NCBI GenBank assembly: GCA_964007475.1
Contig: OZ023273.1
Coordinates: 77,909,737 to 77,973,736 of the forward strand
From: Hybos culiciformis
Taxonomy: Eukaryota; Arthropoda; Insecta; Diptera; Hybotidae
Direction: 5' to 3'
Length of the DNA stretch: 64,000 bases
Program-made: the position numbers and the translations under genes
The notes under the pieces: model-generated
What the model was told of the DNA's origin: nothing
Database searches by the model: none
What the model saw: only the letters and a program-made list of their open reading frames with translations
Part shown: positions 61,401 to 64,000 of the stretch, in pieces
Layout: each line of letters starts with the position of its first letter
How positions within the stretch are numbered: the stretch's first letter is position 1

Positions 61401-64000
61401 TTTTTTAGATTCAAATTCATAAAATTACGCTTCTTTTGGCATTTAAAAAATTAAAATCGATGCACTGGTTCGCGAGCTATGAGCTTTCAAAATTGAGAAA
61501 GAAAATTTTACATATTTAGTATGAAAAAATCGCCTTTCGACGCTTTTTAGGCTCTAGCTCAAAAACCAAAAAATATTTTATCAAACAATTTTTTTTAGAT
61601 TAAAATTCATAAAATTACGCTTCTTTTGGCTTTTAAAAAATTAAAATCGATACACTGGTTCGCGAGCTATGAACTCCCAAAGTTGAGAAAGAAAATTTTA
61701 CATATTTAGCATGAAAAAATCGCCTTTCAACGGTTTTTAGGCTCTAGCTCAAAAACCAAAAAATATTTTATAAATCAATTTTTTTTAGATTAAAATTCAT
61801 AAAATTACGCTTCTTTTGGGATTTAAAAAATTAAAATCGATGCACTGGTTCGCGAGCTATGAGCTCTCAAAGTTGAGAAAGGAAATTTTACATATTTAGT
61901 ATGAAAAAATCGCCTTTCGACGGTTTTTAGGCTTTAGCTCAAAAACCAAAAAATATTTTATAAAACAATTTTTTTTAGATTAAAATTCATAAAATTACGC
62001 TTCTTTTGGGATTTAAAAAATTAAAATCGATGCACTGGTTCGCGAGCTATGAGCTCTCAAAGTTGAGAAAGGAAATTTTACATATTTAGCATGAAAAAAT
62101 CGCCTTTCAACGGTTTTTAGGCTCTAGCTCAAAAACCAAAAAATATTTTATAAATCAATTTTTTTTAGATTAAAATTCATAAAATTACGCTTCTTTTGGG
62201 ATTTAAAAAATTAAAATCGATGCACTGGTTCGCGAGATATGAGCTCTCAAAGTTGAGAAAGGAAATTTTACATATTTAGTATGAAAAAATCGCCTTTCGA
62301 CGGTTTTTAGGCTCTAGCTCAAAAACCAAAAAATATTTTATGAAACAATTTTTTTTAGATTCAAATTCATAAAATTACGCTTCCTTTGGCATTTAAAAAA
62401 TTAAAATCGATGCACTGGTTCGCGAGCTATGAGCTTTCAAAATTGAGAAAGAAAATTTTACATATTTAGTATGAAAAAATCGCCTTTCGACGCTTTTTAG
62501 GCTCTAGCTCAAAAACCAAAAAATATTTTATCAAACAATTTTTTTTAGATTAAAATTCATAAAATTACGCTTCTTTTGGCTTTTAAAAAATTAAAATCGA
62601 TACACTGGTTCGCGAGCTATGAACTCCCAAAGTTGAGAAAGAAAATTTTACATATTTAGCATGAAAAAATCGCCTTTCAACGGTTTTTAGGCTCTAGCTC
62701 AAAAACCAAAAAATATTTTATAAATAAATTTTTTTTTAGATTAAAATTCATAAAATTACGCTTCTTTTGGCATTTAAAAAATTAAAATCGATGCACTGGT
62801 TCGCGAGCTATGAACTCTCAAAGTTGAGAAAGAAAATTTTACATATTTAGTATGAAAAAATCTCCTTTCGACGGTTTTTAGGCTCTAGCTCAAAAACCAA
62901 AAAATATTTTATGAAACAATTTTTTTTAGATTCAAATTCATAAAATTACGCTTCTTTTGGCATTTAAAAAATTAAAATCGATGCACTGGTTCGCGAGCTA
63001 TGAGCTTTCAAAATTGAGAAAGAAAATTTTACATATTTAGTATGAAAAAATCGCCTTTCGACGCTTTTTAGGCTCTAGCTCAAAAACCAAAAAATATTTT
63101 ATCAAACAATTTTTTTTAGATTAAAATTCATAAAATTACGCTTCTTTTGGCTTTTAAAAAATTAAAATCGATACACTGGTTCGCGAGCTATGAACTCCCA
63201 AAGTTGAGAAAGAAAATTTTACATATTTAGCATGAAAAAATCGCCTTTCAACGGTTTTTAGGCTCTAGCTCAAAAACCAAAAAATATTTTATAAATCAAT
63301 TTTTTTTAGATTAAAATTCATAAAATTACGCTTCTTTTGGGATTTAAAAAATTAAAATCGATGCACTGGTTCGCGAGCTATGAGCTCTCAAAGTTGAGAA
63401 AGGAAATTTTACATATTTAGTATGAAAAAATCGCCTTTCGACGGTTTTTAGGCTTTAGCTCAAAAACCAAAAAATATTTTATAAAACAATTTTTTTTAGA
63501 TTAAAATTCATAAAATTACGCTTCTTTTGGGATTTAAAAAATTAAAATCGATGCACTGGTTCGCGAGCTATGAACTCTCAAAGTTGAGAAAGAAAATTTT
63601 ACATATTTAGTATGAAAAAATCGCCTTTCGACGGTTTTTAGGCTCTAGTTCAAAAACCAAAAAATATTTTATAAAACAATTTTTTTTTAGATTAAAATTT
63701 ATAAAATTACACTTCTTTTGGCATTTAAAAAATTTAAATCGATGCACTGGTTCGCGAGCTATGAGCTTTCAAAGTTGCGAAAGAAAATTTTACATATTTA
63801 GTATCAAAAAATCGCCTTTCGACGGTTTTTAGGCTCTAGCTCAAAAACCAAAAAATATTTTATAAAACAATTTTTTTTTAGATTAAAATTCAAAAAATTA
63901 CGCTTCTTTTGGCATTTAAAAAATTTAAATCGATGCACTGGTTCGCGAGCTATGAGCTCTCAAAGTTGCGAAAGAAAATTTTACATATTTAGTATGAAAA
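52500..64000. repeat. Trimeric higher-order repeat zone (570 bp)
   Basis: The class marked by 'tagcatgaaaaaatc' and 'tttcaacgg' appears near 52575, 53145, 56570, 57140, 58473, 59043, 61140, 61710, 62660 and 63230, commonly 570 bp (three monomers) apart. A longer 3044-bp offset links 54301 with 57345 and 54751 with 57795. Offsets of 1904 bp and 4186 bp link the 'attcaaaaaattac' monomers at 57795, 59699 and 63885. This is the most homogeneous part of the window. Confidence 0.8.

Larger units (their letters stand above)
34944..64000. repeat. Right satellite array, ~190-bp monomers
   Basis: About 153 monomers of the same family and orientation as the left array run to the end of the window. The modal length is 190-191 bp (for example 61081 to 61271 and 63361 to 63551). 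The 32-bp-duplicated class and the 'catatatattt' linker are absent after the first partial unit. New classes appear instead: 'tttttgattaaaattc', 'caaaggtgag', 'ccgcttcatttgg' with 'caccgtttcgcg', 'aaatttaaatcg' with 'gttgcgaaag', and 'tagcatgaaaaaatc' with 'tttcaacgg'. Apart from 200-bp-scale chance frames there is no coding potential. Confidence 0.97.

Noticed and set aside
34944..64000. CENP-B box in the satellite
   Set aside because: The required CGGG core pattern does not occur in the monomers; CGACGG is the closest and lacks the right spacing.

Overview
This window is eukaryotic repeat DNA: two blocks of one tandem satellite family (1-26630 and 34944-64000) separated by a single LTR retrotransposon (26631-34943). 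No host gene is visible. The strong A+T richness, a Ty3/Gypsy element resembling the insect mdg3/micropia/blastopia lineage, hAT-type DNA transposons and a tandem repeat carrying a 'gacaaacagacaaacag' motif together suggest an insect or other arthropod. Uninterrupted satellite suggests centromeric, pericentromeric or other constitutive heterochromatin. The species cannot be named from the sequence.

Satellite. The basic unit is about 190 bp, with roughly 290 units in total. Each unit has an almost invariant block (core CACTGGTTCGCGAGCTATGA, with GAGCTC just after it), a short dyad, the AT linker 'catatttagtatg', a potential hairpin (GGTTTTT ... AAAAACC) and a long A/T tract. Diagnostic variants recur at fixed long distances. 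The left block has a higher-order period of about 5.0 kb and a clearer one of about 10.06 kb, which becomes 10.44 kb after a two-monomer insertion. The right block has a 3044-bp (16-monomer) period, a 2280-bp offset block and a 570-bp trimer that dominates from about 52.5 kb to the end. Local 760-bp and 1349-bp tandem duplications and several deletion junctions record unequal exchange.

Retrotransposon. The element has 202-bp LTRs (TGTGG...CCACA), a 4-bp TATA target duplication, a tRNA-Pro-like primer-binding site and one long gag-pol frame (30624-34463; 1279 aa). The frame encodes, in order, a SAP-like motif, Gag, two zinc knuckles, protease, reverse transcriptase, RNase H and integrase. It ends at a nonsense codon. 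The rest of the integrase tail lies downstream, first in the same frame and then one frame off, so this copy is defective. The two LTRs differ at one base, so the insertion is young.

Nested insertions. The left LTR is split by a 1070-bp hAT-like element with a perfect 8-bp target duplication. That element is absent from the right LTR, so it arrived after the retroelement integrated. The 2.7-kb 5' leader holds a duplicated leader segment whose second copy is interrupted by about 1.8 kb of DNA bounded by 17-bp inverted repeats. That DNA contains tandem units of an insect-type repeat, one of which is split by a 718-bp Ac-like hAT MITE with an 8-bp target duplication matching at 7 of 8 positions. 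The result is a layered insertion history: satellite, retrotransposon, hAT in the LTR, and in the leader an inverted-repeat element containing a MITE.
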